Source: Lepidostoma basale (lineage: Eukaryota; Arthropoda; Insecta; Trichoptera; Lepidostomatidae). Taken from it: a stretch of 64,000 nucleotides of DNA. Position 1 is the first letter of the stretch, and each line of letters opens with the position of its first letter. The DNA lies in assembly GCA_022606425.2 (NCBI GenBank), contig JAHDVF020000164.1, positions 310,001-374,000 on the forward strand, given 5' to 3'. The translations under genes and the position numbers were made by a program. Under the pieces are notes generated by a model. The model ran no database searches, had not been told where the DNA came from, and saw nothing but the letters and a program-made list of their open reading frames with translations. Positions 40,801-51,955 of the stretch are shown here, piece after piece.

Positions 40801-41936
40801 ATTAGGCATATTTCCATTAAAAAAATGTGACTAAAAATAGTACCCGTAAAAAGTTTTTATTTTTATTTTTTATAAATAAATTACAAATTATTAATGTTGT
40901 TGATTGAAATTTATTGGTAGAAGTTCATTGCAAATAATGAAAAAAATAAAATAAAATTAAAACAAATTACACCCAGTACATTTAAAATATTTTTATGTCA
41001 ATAAATCCCATGACCGGACTGAGGACGGACCTCTTAAAAGCGTTAATAACAAAATTTCTAGCTTTTTAGATAAGCTGCTTGAAACGGACTGCAGAGAACA
41101 GCTTGAAGTAACGTCATCAATGAGGCTCTAACTCTTCAAGAGAGTTATAGGACCGTCTAAAATAATTATATAAAATTATTCCACTTTTATATTACATAAA
41201 AGTGGAATAAAAACAGTGTTGTTAATTTTATTCCAAATTGCAAAGGATTTCTCCAGTGTAAAGTAAAATTAAATTACAATGAAACATTAATTTAAAACTT
41301 GAAAATATTGGTAAAGAACGATGTTTTCTGCAAGTTTTGGTATATTTTAGAGAGTTACATGTTTCATCCTAGGATATTGTCAAATGCATCCAGAAAACAG
41401 ACGTCTTTGTTAATAAAAAATATATAGTTTGTATCGTTTTTCCGATAAACCTGTTTATTATATATTCCGGTGTATAACTTTCGTAACAGTAGAAAGTAAA
41501 CTTAAAATCGTTAAAAACAGGGTTTTAATTTACGCCAAAATATTTTCAAAGAAATAAATATTTCAAACTCAATTTTATTATATTCATAATAAATATTTTT
41601 TTGGGTTGTCATATTTAGCGTAGTTGAAAGAATACGAAAGTTATATTCTAAAATTCGTTACCATCATTATACACTTGTAGAAAAAACAGGCTTTTCTATG
41701 TAACAAAACCAATAATCAATGCTTACAAAAGTTGCCCTTGAGATCTCATCAGCGATGGGAGAAATAAATAATAATTAAGACAATATCTCTCATGTAATAA
41801 AATAACGCCAAGCAGAATATATACTTCAGAGAAAAGGGGTGTCTTTGTGAGCGAAATGATAATTATTTTTCCCTCAGTGGCGTATTAAAAAAACACATTT
41901 TTTTACCATAATGATTTTACTGGAATCTCTCGATGG
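40801..41936. other. mostly unassigned; H-family ends
   Basis: 40900-40981 matches an H-family end (GGTAGAAGTTCATTGCAAAT). 41176-41210 is a perfect 15-bp-arm palindrome (TTATTCCACTTTTAT). 41362-41395 minus has an AUCC/GGAU hairpin and GAAACAUGUA, a decayed H7-like unit. 41910-41936 is an H2 left end cut by the next LINE. Confidence 0.5.
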
Positions 41937-42430
41937 AAGTGCCAACCCTCATGTATGGAAGTGAAGCTTGGAGCTGGCAAAAGAAGGATGAAAGCAGGAT
42001 AAACGCCGTAGAAATGAGATCACTAAGAAGAATGTGCGGGAAAACGTTGTATGATAGAATACCGAACGATGAAATAAAAAAGAAATGTAAGGCAGATGAC
42101 TGCATCATGAATAAAATTAAAAAAGGATCCCTGAGATGGTTCGGACATATGGAACGAATGGATGAGAGTAGAATGGTTAAAAAGTTGTACACAAGCAGCG
42201 TGAGCGGGAAAAGAAGCCGAGGACGACCGAGCAAAACATGGCATGACCAAATTAATCAATTACTAAAGGCGGCCACATTCGAAGTCGGAATAATCGACGT
42301 GCGTGCATGGTACGATGTATGAATGTAGAGGAATCCCGAGAGGTATGCCAGGACAGGTCAGTGTGGCGATCCATCCTCTCTGCCTACTCCTCCGGGGAAA
42401 TGGTGTGATGGTTAGTTGGTAGTTAGTTTT
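41937..42430 (+). pseudogene. GTTA-LINE C-terminal fragment, 129-codon open stretch
   Basis: Plus strand: PTLMYGSEAWSWQKKDESRI, RSLRRMCGKTLYDRIPNDEI, DDCIMNKIKKGSLRWFGHME, RSRGRPSKTWHDQINQLL, then a frameshift near 42305 before the MNVEESREVCQDR block. Tail TTAGTTGGTAGTTAGTT. It is inserted in an H2 element (left part GATTTTACTGGAATCTCTCG, right part at 42431). Confidence 0.85.
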
Positions 42431-42570
42431 TAAATACTACTTTCACCTTTTATCTTTATTTTGGCAGCGGTCGGTTTCATGGGCTGGCTGGCATCGAAGG
42501 TGGAAGTAGTTAGATAATCCATTGTTTTAGTGGAAAAACTTTGATATTTATTGATACACTTTGATATTAT
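42431..42570. repeat. H2 and H3 ends
   Basis: H2 remnant with GGCAGCGGTCGGTTTCATGG and GGCTGGCTGGCATCG (minus hairpin GCCAG...; GAAACCGACC), followed by an H3 end (AATCCATTGTTTTAGTGGAA). Confidence 0.5.
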
Positions 42571-43929
42571 ATACTTTAATATACTAGTATATATTTTAAC
42601 ATCTTACTTATTACACGTTCAATATTTAGAAAAATGTCGGTTGTTTGAAAATTAAAAAATATTTAATTTAACACGTGTTGTCTCTGATTGTAATTTTTAT
42701 TGTGTTTTGACGTAAATGTATGTTTTAGTAGATTATAAATTTAATTTTTTTTTTTTTTTAATTGTTGTTGTCTTTCTTTAAAATATTGATGTTGCTATTT
42801 GAAATTTCTTAATAGAAACTCATTGTAAATAATGAGAATAAAACAATAAAATATTATATAATTGAGTACATATTTAGTTAAATTAATCTTAGGTTTATGA
42901 GATCGACCGGTTTAAGCAGGCCAAAGCCATAAAGCCTGAATCCAGCAACTAAAACCGAAAAAGTGGAATATACTAAAAAGGCAATGTGAAGTTTTTTTTT
43001 TTTATTTTGATTATTTTGCATTTCTTCGATTTTATTTCTATTTTTCTTTTTTATACACTTTGCATATACAACACTTTTATTCCTTCCAGTCCTTTTTCAG
43101 TAAAGATACATATTTATAAAAATATTATAAAATTGTTGCTGTTAACATGATCTGAGAGATGTTATAAAATTTATTTTGGAACGTTTATGCTTTTGTTGTA
43201 ACAATTATTATGATTCAATTTAAATTTTAAAATAATAATTTAAAGTTATTATTGGGGTTCAGGTAATTACTTACAACAAAGAAAATATATCAATGATTGG
43301 ACTTGGCGTTAAATTTATTTGATTATTTATATTATTTTCTTTATTTTTAATAGCTTTTTTAAATATTTAAAAATAAACCATAATAACAACACAAAGTATG
43401 GCGTATATGTAATAAATTATTTAGTTTCAGTTTAGTTATCATTACGCCGTAAAATGAAAGAGGTCACCTCTGTAACATTACGTATAATATATGTTTATTT
43501 GTTAAAATCTACTTCATGACTTAAATATAATCAATAAAATAGAAAAAATAGAGTTAATAATTGTCTCCTAAATTGATATTAAATTTCCACAGTGTTAACG
43601 CCTTAACCTTCAATAAAGTATTAGACAATTATTAAGGAGAGAAAACAACACCGGTAGAACCTCGAACCGCCTATGATTTTCCTCTGATTGAGCGCCTACC
43701 CTTTACAGCTTCCAATATTAATAATGGAGCGTCAATCAGTGTTTCAATAACAATGACAGGTCTGTTATCTATCGAGAACAGGAAGGATGTCTTTGAAATT
43801 CACACAAAGAAATAAAATATCCGTTAACCTTGCGTTCCAAGTGATAAACTTCTGAGGTGTTATTTTATTAATAGCCATTACAAATAAATAACAAAATATC
43901 GAAGATATCTATCTGGAACACATGCTAGG
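42571..43929. other. mostly unassigned; decayed H2 and H6 units
   Basis: 42775-42860 is an H-family end (AATAGAAACTCATTGTAAAT). 42895-42960 keeps ATCGACCGGTTT and the AAAAGTGGAA end of H2. 43050-43180 is a decayed H6 half (TATACAACACTTTTATTCC, CAGTCCTTTTTCAGTAAAGA). 43640-43800 is less AT-rich, unassigned. Confidence 0.5.
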
Positions 43930-44115
43930 CATACAAAGACCTTTGTTGCAGAGGTATATGACCACCGCATCGAATGTCCTAGGTTCGTTTCCCGGAAATA
44001 ATAGTGAGAAAAAGTTCTCACCCTGTCTTTGTTCTGGTAAAATTCACGTTACAATAAAAATGGGGATAGACTAGTTACCTATCACGTGTCATGAGAATAA
44101 ATAAATAGCTGAAAA
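43930..44115 (+). mobile_element. tRNA-Ser-like SINE, diverged
   Basis: Plus strand: B box GGTTCGTTTCC at 43982-43992; A box eroded; body TCACCCTGTCTTTGTTCTGG, CACGTTACAATAAAAATGG, CTAGTTACCTATCACGTGTC, ending GAATAAATAAATAGCT. Confidence 0.65.
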
Positions 44116-44349
44116 ATATAATGGTATAAAGTTATTGAATTTAAATAAACTGTTGCATGGAAAAATGTGGAAGGCATCGGGAAACTACCACATCTTTTTA
44201 TGATTTAAAAAAATACGCTCCAGTGGGCATCCCAACTACCGACAAAGATGTAAAAAGATCGAACGCTATGGCATTAACACTGTAGAATTCCATAGTAATA
44301 TACTTAGGAAATTGAAAATAGCTTTGTTTATTACACAAACTATTAAAGA

Positions 44350-44560
44350 GATAATTATTAATTTAAACTGTTTATGAAAAAACTTTGTTTTTGTATCACA
44401 ATTGTATTTTATTTTACGCGACAGCTGTTTCATCAACCAATGGTGACATTATCAAGTGTCAAAATTGGTTGTTCAACATCAATAAAAAAACAAAGTTTAT
44501 TCATTAACAGTTTAAAATGTTAAGGTATCACAGTGTTTCGGCCAAAACAATGGACTATTA
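44350..44560. repeat. H3 element
   Basis: Left: AACTTTGTTTTTGTATCAC and a minus-strand motif with CUUGAUAAU, GUCACC... hairpin, GAAACAGCUGUC (first box damaged; 44418-44460). Right: TTCATTAACAGTTTAAAATG through TTTCGGCCAAAACAATGGAC. Confidence 0.65.
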
Positions 44561-44689
44561 AGATAAATATTAGTACTTATAAGAAATAGCCCAGGTTAAT
44601 TTCTAAATTTAAATTATTGTATCGAATTAAACATGTTTTTTATTTAATAGTCTTTATTTGTTTAGTTTTTATTCTATTATTATCCTCCG

Positions 44690-44771
44690 CTACATGTCGT
44701 GTTTTTTATTTTTAATATGTATTTTTTAGTAATTTGTGGATTAAACAAAGTTATTTTCAATTTCCTAAGTA
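44690..44771 (+). repeat. H4 end interrupted by mariner
   Basis: CTACATGTCGTGTTTTTTAT and GGATTAAACAAAGTTATTTT, then TTTCCTAAGTA where the mariner entered at TA (44770-44771). Confidence 0.65.
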
Positions 44772-45922
44772 TTAGGTCCTTACATATGAAATTGGCATTT
44801 TGTATGGGAGGAACATAAAGTTGGTGTTTTTTTAATATAATATATTTATTTAATCAAAGTATGTACCATTGCTATCCATGCACTTTTGCCATCTCATAGG
44901 TAGTTCATCGATCCCTTTACTAAAAAAAACATTCGGACGGGAATCAATAAAATCTTTGAAGTCGGTTTGGGCTGCCCCATCGGAGTTGAATTTTTTCCCT
45001 TGCAAGAAATTATCCAAATTTGGGAAAAAATAGTAATATGTTGGGGCAAGGTCCGGAGAGTACGGTGGATGTCTTAGACATTCCAATTGAAGCTCTTCTA
45101 ATTCGGTAGCCGTCTGTTGTGCAGTGTGTGGTCTAGCGTTATCATGAAGCAGCAGTGGCCTAGAGCGATTAACCAGCCTCGGTTGTTTAGTAGCTAGCTT
45201 TTCCATCATGGTTTGCAGTTGCTGACAATAGACATCTGCCGTTATCGTCTGGCCAGGATTATCATACAGGATCCATTTTTCATCACAGGTAATGATTCGA
45301 TTCAAAATCCCTTCATTATTGTGCCGGTTGAGTAATGCAACGCAGCAGTCAACGCGCGTTTGTTGATTTGCTTCACTCAATTCGTGAGGTTCCCACCTTT
45401 CAAGCTTTTTCACCTTCCCAATTTGCTTCAAGTGGATTAAAACAGTTGTATCACTAACACCGCAGCCTGCAGCTAACTCGGACGTGGTTTGCGACGGATC
45501 CGCTTCCACAATAGCCTTCAATTCTTCATTATCAACTTTGATCTCCGGCCGTCCACGGGGCTTGTTCTGCAGGTCGAAATTTCCAGAACGAAAACGTTGG
45601 AACCAAAAACGCACTGTGTTTTCTTTTGCGGCACCGTCGCTATACACATCATTAATCCTTCGAGCCGTTTCTGCAGCACTGGTGCCACGGTGGAACTCGT
45701 ACTCGGAAATAACGCGATATTTCAAGTTTTCCATTTTGTAAACTGAGTGACGCAAAGAAAAAAACAATTGAGGAAAAAACAAATGAATTATAATTTTCGT
45801 AACACAAATACTTGAGTAAATAGCTGTATAAATTTGAATTTGGAATTCTTAACCAAAGGGAATATATTTGAGATCAAACTTGCCAGTACGGCAAAACGCC
45901 AATTTCATATGTAAGGACCTAA
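44772..45922 (-). mobile_element. mariner element with 31-bp inverted ends
   Basis: 1151 bp with terminal inverted repeats beginning TTAGGTCCTTACATATGAAA (31 bp, one mismatch) and TA duplications at 44770-44771 and 45923-45924. The structure is complete end to end. The transposase gene is on the minus strand and defective. With matching ends it could still be moved by a related transposase. Confidence 0.95.
44850..45734 (-). pseudogene. mariner transposase, deleted and lacking third catalytic Asp
   Basis: An open frame of 294 codons from ATG 45734 (MENLKYRVISEYEFHRGTSA) with the N-terminal paired helix-turn-helix region (RFWFQRFRSGNFD, DPSQTTSELAAGCGVS). The catalytic domain has TCDEKW (first Asp) and LLLHDNARPH (second Asp), but the third Asp of the D,D34D triad is Tyr: the APTYYYFF codon at 45036-45038 is TAT where mariners have GAT. 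About 50 residues are missing after WILYDN compared with the usual ~345. Both defects should abolish cutting. The chosen start lies 48 nt inside the longest open frame, because mariner proteins begin at this motif. Internal-deletion derivatives of mariners are common. Confidence 0.93.
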
Positions 45923-45924
45923 TA

Positions 45925-46202
45925 TATGTAAAATATTTATGCAAAATAATTCTTAAAAATGAAACGCAAAAAAATGTAATATATATAAAGCAATATACCA
46001 CATAAATCATCTCCTCTTAAAGAGATAAAAAAAATCTATTCAAATCGAAATGATCTGATTTCTCATCTCACTACCATTACAGATGCCAGGTAGGTTCATG
46101 TTTTCTCAATGCGCTACTTCAATACATGACATCACACAATTCGACTTACACATACATAGGATTGCAAGATAGAGAATAGCCAATTGTGTTTTTTTCCCTT
46201 GT
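45925..46202. other. no recognisable feature
   Basis: Unassigned spacer. Confidence 0.4.
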
Positions 46203-46838
46203 ACACAACAGGTCGTTTGAACTCAATTACTGCATACAATTTGTTTTAGCTATTATCTTCTTCTTCTTCTTTTTGTCCTGTCACACCTCCGTGGTGCATA
46301 GGGCCTCAAGGAACCTTCTCCACCCGACTCTATCGCATGCCTGATGCCTAACATCATCCTAAGTGAGGCCTGCCGCCTTAACCCCGTCCTGCAGGGTTCT
46401 TCTCCAGGTGGCTCTAGGTCTGCCTCGCTTTCTCTTTCCCCCCACAGGGGACCAGTCTAGTACACCCTGAGCGATGCAAGCTGGGTTCCGTCTCAGAGTG
46501 TGACCGATCCACTGCCATTTGCGTCTAGCGACCTGTTCCCTAATTAGCTTTTCGCCTGCCATAGTCCAGAGAGCGGCATTTCACACTGTTTGGGGCCAAT
46601 AGATTTTAAGTATTGAGCGAAGGCACCTATTTATAAACACCTGGAGTTTACCAATAACGTCCGCCAACACGACAACACACAACATGATATGTGATTGGTA
46701 ACATGACATGTGATTGGTAGCCAGTCTATCGCCATTTTATTGTCACGTGAATTCTACATCAGACCAAAGAAAGTGTGACAATCAAAATGCCGTCGCCGGG
46801 AAACTAGCCCGGGACCTTCAGTATGGAAGTCAATGAGT
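46203..46838 (-). mobile_element. tRNA-Ser-like SINE interrupted by a LINE end
   Basis: 46203-46253 (AACAGGTCGTTTGAACTCAA... TTTTAGCTATT) and 46687-46838 (TGTGATTGGTAGCCAGTCTA, CACGTGAATTCTACATCAGA, CGTCGCCGGGAAACTAGCC) are adjacent in the SINE at 40335-40559 but are separated here by a LINE end. Confidence 0.7.
46254..46660 (-). pseudogene. LINE C-terminal fragment (WQWIGHTLRR type)
   Basis: Minus strand: INKIYWPQTVW-like and a stop-containing stretch, then MAGEKLIREQVARRKWQWIG, HTLRRNPACIAQGVLDWSPV, GGKRKRGRPRATWRRTLQDG, VKAAGLT, then broken frames to GGACAAAAAGAAGAAGAAG. A well-known LINE terminus order (WxWIGHTLR, KRxRGRPxxTWRR). Inserted in a SINE. Another copy at 54132-54405. Confidence 0.8.
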
Positions 46839-46839
46839 G

Positions 46840-47239
46840 CTGATATAAGCTTGATCTCTTCCGTGTTATATTAGAGCTATTGGTAGATGGTCTTATAAAT
46901 AATAAGGTGTAAAAAATAAATGAGAATATGAGTAAGGGTTGTGTTTTACGTGAAAAAAATCTTAATATTTCAATGTTAATAAACAAAACTCACATAAAAG
47001 AAATATTATTTTGGAATAAATAACAAAATATTATAGGAGGGCTGCTTTATTGTGAGGGAGTACCATTTCGTATACAAATCATATATAAATGCTTATTCCA
47101 CTTAAAGAATATCCTGTACCATTGAAAGCTTTAGCAATATGAAATACGAGCTTATTGAAGTCGAGGAAATAAAGTTTCTCGCTTTTCCCGAAATTAAATT
47201 ATGTCCACGGCTTACGTGGACCGCATTGTACTAAAATAA
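46840..47239. other. no recognisable feature
   Basis: Unassigned, about 400 bp. Confidence 0.4.
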
Positions 47240-47787
47240 TAACTAACTAACTAACTAATTAACTATCACGCCGTCTCCCCGAAGGGGTAGGCAGAAAGAA
47301 TGGACTGCCACACTTTTCTTTCCTGACATATTTCTCTCGCTTCCTCAACATTCATACACCGTGTCATGCACGCGCGTCGATTTCTCTGACTCCTCACATG
47401 GCCGACATTCAATATTTGATTTATTTGATCGTGCCACGTTTTCCTCGGTCTTCCTCTATTTCTGGTTTCATTTACAACATTAATATATATTTTTTTACCA
47501 TTCTTTCTTCATTCATTCTTTCCATATGTCCAAACCATCTTAATGATCCTTTCATTATTTCGTTCATGACACCATCATTTGCACCGCATTCACTTCTTAT
47601 ATTTTCATTCGACACTCTATCATACACAGAGTATCCACACATTCATCTAAGAGATCTCATTTCTACTGCATTTATTCTACTTTCATCCTTCTTTTGCCAG
47701 TTCCATGCTTCGCTTCCATACACAAGGGTCGGTAGAAGAACACTGTCGTGCACTGCCATTCTAGCTTTTTTGGATAGGTTTTTGTAA
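47240..47787 (-). pseudogene. GTTA-LINE C-terminal fragment
   Basis: Minus strand from the KNLSKKARMAVH-like block at the right through LVYGSEAWNWQKKDESRINA, RSLRRM, SLRWFGHMERM, RNRGRPRKTWHDQIN-type and MTRCMNVEEAREICQ-type blocks to the GACGGCGTGATAGTTAATTA terminus and GTTAGTTAGTTA tail. Few frameshifts; AAAATAATA may be its target duplication. Confidence 0.8.
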
Positions 47788-49375
47788 TAAAATAATAATA
47801 CATACTGTATTCTTTATTTAACATACGGGAATCTATGCGCTTATTTTTATGTAAAGCAATTTTATTTTGATTATTGAAAGAAATATTGAAAATAGTGAAA
47901 AACATTTTTAATACATATATTTAGTTTAATTTTACTCATAAAAAACATAAATATTAGGTAGAACAAGACAAACAAACATTATACAGAAAAAAACATGTTC
48001 GAAAAATTGCAATGCAGCAGATATACCTACACGCTTTTTGATATAATTTTCTGAAACCACTAAGGAATTATGGATATGTAGAATAAATAGATGAAGAAAA
48101 AAATTTGACTAAGTTAAAAAAATGTTATTTGAAATTTTATTTTTAAAAGTTCATTGTAAAAAATTAACAAATATTTATTTAAATATAAAATTAGTTCCAA
48201 TCCACTAATGTTTATAGCTTCGACCGGTTTCGCCAGCTCACTCTGGTTAAGTGGAATAAATTAAATATATATTATAATGGGGTTTCTTTTTTATTTATTT
48301 TCATCTTCATTATTAACAAAGAAGTTCTTGAAATAAATTAATAATAAAGAATAGTATATAATCCATTATTTTGGCGGAAGCACTTTCATATTTCAACACT
48401 ATAAACTGTGTAATCAAAACCTTGTTATGATAAATAACAATTGATTATATTTCTTTCGAAATTGAAGAAAAGAAGAATTGTTAGAATAGAACAATGAATG
48501 TTCTTCAAACTTATTATTTAATAAGTAGTTTAGTTGATACTAAATGTTATATTATTGGGATAAGATAACTTTTTTTTATAATCATATTATTTGTTTAAAA
48601 AAATATTTGTTTAGTTTTAAAAATGTTTTCAAAATAGTTTTCATAATTCATGTGAAATCGAACTGGAATTATACCTTATTAAATATTTTAAAAAGTACAT
48701 AAAATCCGGGAATTAATGCTTAAGAAAACAATCCCGCGAACCCAAAATAACAGCTTTATATAATGGTAAATAATGTTTTTAATCTATCACCCACCGTTCC
48801 AGATTTCTTATAAAAATTTGAGAACGCCAGTTTCCACGAAGCAAAGGCTTTAACAATTTTTCATAAAATGAGAAAATTCTACATCCTTTTTAAATCTTCA
48901 ATTATAATATGAGAGCAGTGGCGGGTGGAAACGTATTTGAAAATATTAAAAAAATTTCCTATCACCATAATATGCAAATCAAAGAACACAATAAAGTTAA
49001 CGTGTATTTTTCTTATATTGTTATCGGCGCAGATTGGTTATCTATACGGATTTTTATCATTTCTAGGGATTCTAAATCAATTTAATGCATAATGAAACTG
49101 AATTGAATAAAATTGATTGACAGTATTTTTTTAAAGAATTCTTTATTTTATAATTGAAGGACCATAAGACTTCTTCTGTATAAGTTTTATTTTGAGGTAC
49201 TGGCATATTTTGCTTTTTACATAAATACCCAAATACAAATGATCATGTCATCATATAAAACCCTAGGAAATTACATTTCACCCATTTTACATGAAAAAAA
49301 AAGTTAAAATGTAGATTTTTATTAATACCAAACACTAAATGGTCAGTTTAACGTTTATTTTCCGCTATACACTAA
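47788..49375. other. mostly unassigned; H2/H3 ends
   Basis: 48127-48250: H-family end with AAAAGTTCATTGTAAA and CTTCGACCGGTTTCGCCAGC (H2 remnant). 48355-48420: H3 end (AATCCATTATTTTGGCGGAA). The remaining ~1.3 kb shows nothing. Confidence 0.5.
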
Positions 49376-49612
49376 CTAACTAACTAAACATCATGCCGTT
49401 TCCCCGAAAAGATAGGCAGAAAAGATTGGACTGCCAAACTTTAACCAATGCGGCATTCCATCCTTCTCTTTTCGCCCCGCGAGAGATGGGGTGTGATGGG
49501 TTGCGAACTTCATCGCCACCAATAGGCATCTCCCGCGCACACTTCGATCGTTCAACGTCCACAAAATAAATATAAAGCAAATTATATAAAATACAATGTT
49601 ATAAATATGATG
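49376..49612 (-). mobile_element. SINE-like element sharing the GTTA-LINE 3' end, copy 1
   Basis: Minus strand: ATTTATTTTGTGGACGTTGA, ACGATCGAAGTGTGCGCGGG, AGATGCCTATTGGTGGCGAT, GTTCGCAACCC, then GGCAGTCCAATC... and the GTTA-LINE terminus GGGGAAACGGCATGATG with GTTAGTTAGTTAG. The 5' part has no match to the LINE ORF and recurs at 57945-58183. Origin of the head is unknown. Confidence 0.7.
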
Positions 49613-49740
49613 ATACAAAATTAAAATAATTTAACACTTAATTTTCTTTTAGATAAATTTAAGACGTAAACACTATGGAATTCCATAATGACGAATTTTT
49701 ATGCATTAAAACACTGTTTTTTCCACTTTTTAGTGTATTT

Positions 49741-49785
49741 TTCTCGATACGTTTCGAAGGCTTACACCTTCATCATCGGGAGATC
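49741..49785 (-). ncRNA. hammerhead-like motif, H5 left arm
   Basis: Minus strand: CUCC-type left side, CGAUGA (first box CCGAUGA), extra U, helix II GAAGG-UGUAAG-CCUUC, GAAA, CGUAUC. Both the first box and helix III are altered. Confidence 0.35.
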
Positions 49786-49809
49786 GATATAAACACGAAC
49801 AGTTTATAT

Positions 49810-49852
49810 CGTTCTCCCGATGATGAAGGTCTTCGAAACATGTCGAGAAAAA
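49810..49852 (+). ncRNA. hammerhead-like motif, H5 right arm
   Basis: Plus strand: UUCUC, CCGAUGA (U4 changed to C), extra U, helix II GAAG-GU-CUUC, GAAA, ACAUGU, C, GAGAA. Helix I UUCUC/GAGAA is a perfect 5 bp. One core change. Confidence 0.5.
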
Positions 49853-49905
49853 TAAACTCAAAAGTGGAAAAAACAGTGTTTTAATTCATAAAAATTCGAC
49901 TTCAT

Positions 49906-50500
49906 TTTCTTTTAGCTATACACAATTCTGTGAAACTCTATAATAAATATACAATATTAATTAAATCGTCTTTATAATCGTCTGTGACAAGATGTTTTAT
50001 TTAATGTGAATGACACTTTTCACCTTGACAAGGAATTGTCAAATTACTTGTCTTAATCCATTATCAGGGATCTTATAAGGATTTTATCCGGGAAAAAATA
50101 TATATTAAGATATCTTGTTGAAGCAACAAAAATATATCTTAATGTCACTATAATACGAGTACATTGTCTCTTATAGCGGAGAAGATTGACCGCCAGACAC
50201 TTGACACTAGGTGAAATTTATTGATATAAACCCTGAGACCCGTAGTACCACGTCTTAAAACTTGACCCCCTTTTTGTTTTTGATTTATTTTGTTGTTTCA
50301 CCCAGCCTTCCTCGAATTAAACTAACATTTCCGCATTACTATACAACATTTTAATCATTTTCCTTAATCTATTCATTCAATTCATTCACGTATCAACAAT
50401 AAATTAGTGATTCAATTTATTGTTTCTTCAACAATGATGTGAATCTTCATATTAAATAACTAATACGAATGAAAACTCTGTTTCTAAAAGTTTTATTAAA
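49906..50500. other. no recognisable feature
   Basis: Unassigned, about 600 bp. Confidence 0.4.
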
Positions 50501-50501
50501 A

Positions 50502-50620
50502 ATGGTCCATTGTTTTGGCCGAAACACTTTGATACTTTAACATTATAAACTGTCAAACAATTTATGTTTTTAATTGAAAATTCTTGTTAGAAGTTCATTT
50601 TAAATAATGAAAACAAAAAA
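50502..50620. repeat. H3 end
   Basis: GGTCCATTGTTTTGGCCGAA, ACACTTTGATACTTTAACAT, AAACTGTCAAAC, then GTTAGAAGTTCATTTTAAAT. Confidence 0.6.
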
Positions 50621-50920
50621 AAATATTCAAATTTTCTGTATTGTAAAAGATCACTCGTTTGGTAAAAAAAACGGCGTTGAAGTTTTGCATGTAAGTAATA
50701 GAAACGTAACTTTAAATGATCTTGAAATCTTAGACATAAAAAAGGCGATTAAAATAAAGAAGAAATTATAAATAATCAAATTAATTTAACTTCCAGTCCG
50801 ATATTAGATTTATTTCCCCATTAACACTGCGTCTTGGAATCATCCCCACCCCTCCTTTGCTGTTTTAATTTTATTTAGTAAATAAGTAACGATTTTGTCC
50901 CATTGAGCTGTTAAAATTTT

Positions 50921-50975
50921 ATGCGCTGAAGAAGGGCCTTCTGTGTCCCGAAACATGTCTGTGAACAATTTAAGA
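50921..50975 (+). ncRNA. hammerhead-ribozyme-like motif, H6
   Basis: Plus strand: UGCG, CUGAAGA, extra A, helix II GGG...CCC (3 bp), GAAA, self-complementary ACAUGU, C, UGUG. Helix I UGCG/UGUG pairs with G:U wobbles. Core intact. Confidence 0.6.
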
Positions 50976-51177
50976 AAGTGTTGTGATAATACAAATTTAT
51001 CAAAAAGTAATTCAAATTGAAAATATTTCCGTATAATATTGAACATATTCTTTCTGCACATTAAAATGAGATCATTTCTAAAATATAATATTTTCATTAA
51101 ATAGATCTTAATAATATCTGTCAAAATTGATCATATTTGTAAACATTTTATAATATTTTAAATATGTATCTTTATAA

Positions 51178-51228
51178 TATGTATCACTGAAGAAGGACTG
51201 GTTGTCCGAAACATGTCTGATATGTAAT
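51178..51228 (+). ncRNA. best hammerhead-ribozyme-like motif, H6
   Basis: CUGAAGA at 51187-51193, extra A 51194, helix II GGAC (51195-51198), loop UGGUU, GUCC (51204-51207), GAAA (51208-51211), helix III ACAUGU (51211-51216), C at 51217 as the predicted cleavage residue, and helix I of 9 bp between UAUGUAUCA before the core and UGAUAUGUA (51218-51226) after it, with two wobbles. Every conserved hammerhead position is present. The one departure is the additional A before helix II. Confidence 0.7.
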
Positions 51229-51290
51229 TTAAGTAGTGTTGTACGAGTATATAAAAAGTACATAAAAAACGAAAAAAACAAATATAATAT

Positions 51291-51775
51291 TTTAATTTTT
51301 ATCCATCTTCAACCCCCTTAATGCTTCATCACATATATTTGTTGGTACTAGAACTCCATATTTGTATCATTCGATTAGTTGTGATACTCGTATATCGATG
51401 TTTTTTGTTAATTTGATTATGTATTATGATTACTTATTACGCCACTGGTAACGCCACTGGTAATTTTTTCCACCGCCTTTGAGCAAAAGTGCCATGTAAC
51501 GTATTTAAATTGAAGCAATTATTCTCAAGTAATACTTAGGCATGGATATGTGGAAAAATCTTATCGCGCAATTACAGCAAGTACACCTGAATCCGCGGTG
51601 AAAATTGCCTTTGCAGCCGAGAAATCTGGCAATAACTGTTTTTACTGCCTTAGCACGCAGGCTCGGTAGAAAACAGCTTGGCGCCCAGATTAAACCAAAA
51701 TTAACATCTGTGATGGCACTTTTTTAATGGAGGATTTCATTTGGTTTAAATAAATAATTATTTGATTTTAATTAT
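51291..51775. other. no recognisable feature
   Basis: Unassigned; a 14-bp tandem duplication (ACGCCACTGGTA twice) at about 51440-51465. Confidence 0.4.
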
Positions 51776-51955
51776 TCTTCTTCTTTCCGTATTCTGTCAG
51801 GTCTCCCTTACGTTGACTATCACCCTTGAGTAGGCCTCCCCGTCCTGGGCAGCTCGGAACAGCTCCCCCACGGTCCCAGCCCCGTCCACTCTCGGATGTT
51901 CCTCAGCCAGGAAACCCGCCTTCTCCAAACACCTCGTCGACCCTCAATCTTACTC
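51776..51955 (-). pseudogene. LINE C-terminal end (SWLRN.REWTG type)
   Basis: Minus strand: KIEGRRG, RRRVSWLRNIREWTG in one frame, then LFRAAQDGEAYS and VIVNVRET-like in another, and a GAAGAAGAA-type tail. Family of 27868-28033. Confidence 0.7.

Larger units (their letters stand above)
49685..49905. repeat. H5 palindromic element
   Basis: Inverted repeat, arms of about 95 bp: CGAATTTTTATGCATTAAAA, CACTGTTTTTTCCACTTTTT, TTTTTCTCGATACGTTTCG on the left, mirrored on the right; centre ATCGATATAAAC...GTTTATATCG. Outward-pointing hammerhead-like motifs in both arms. Confidence 0.9.
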
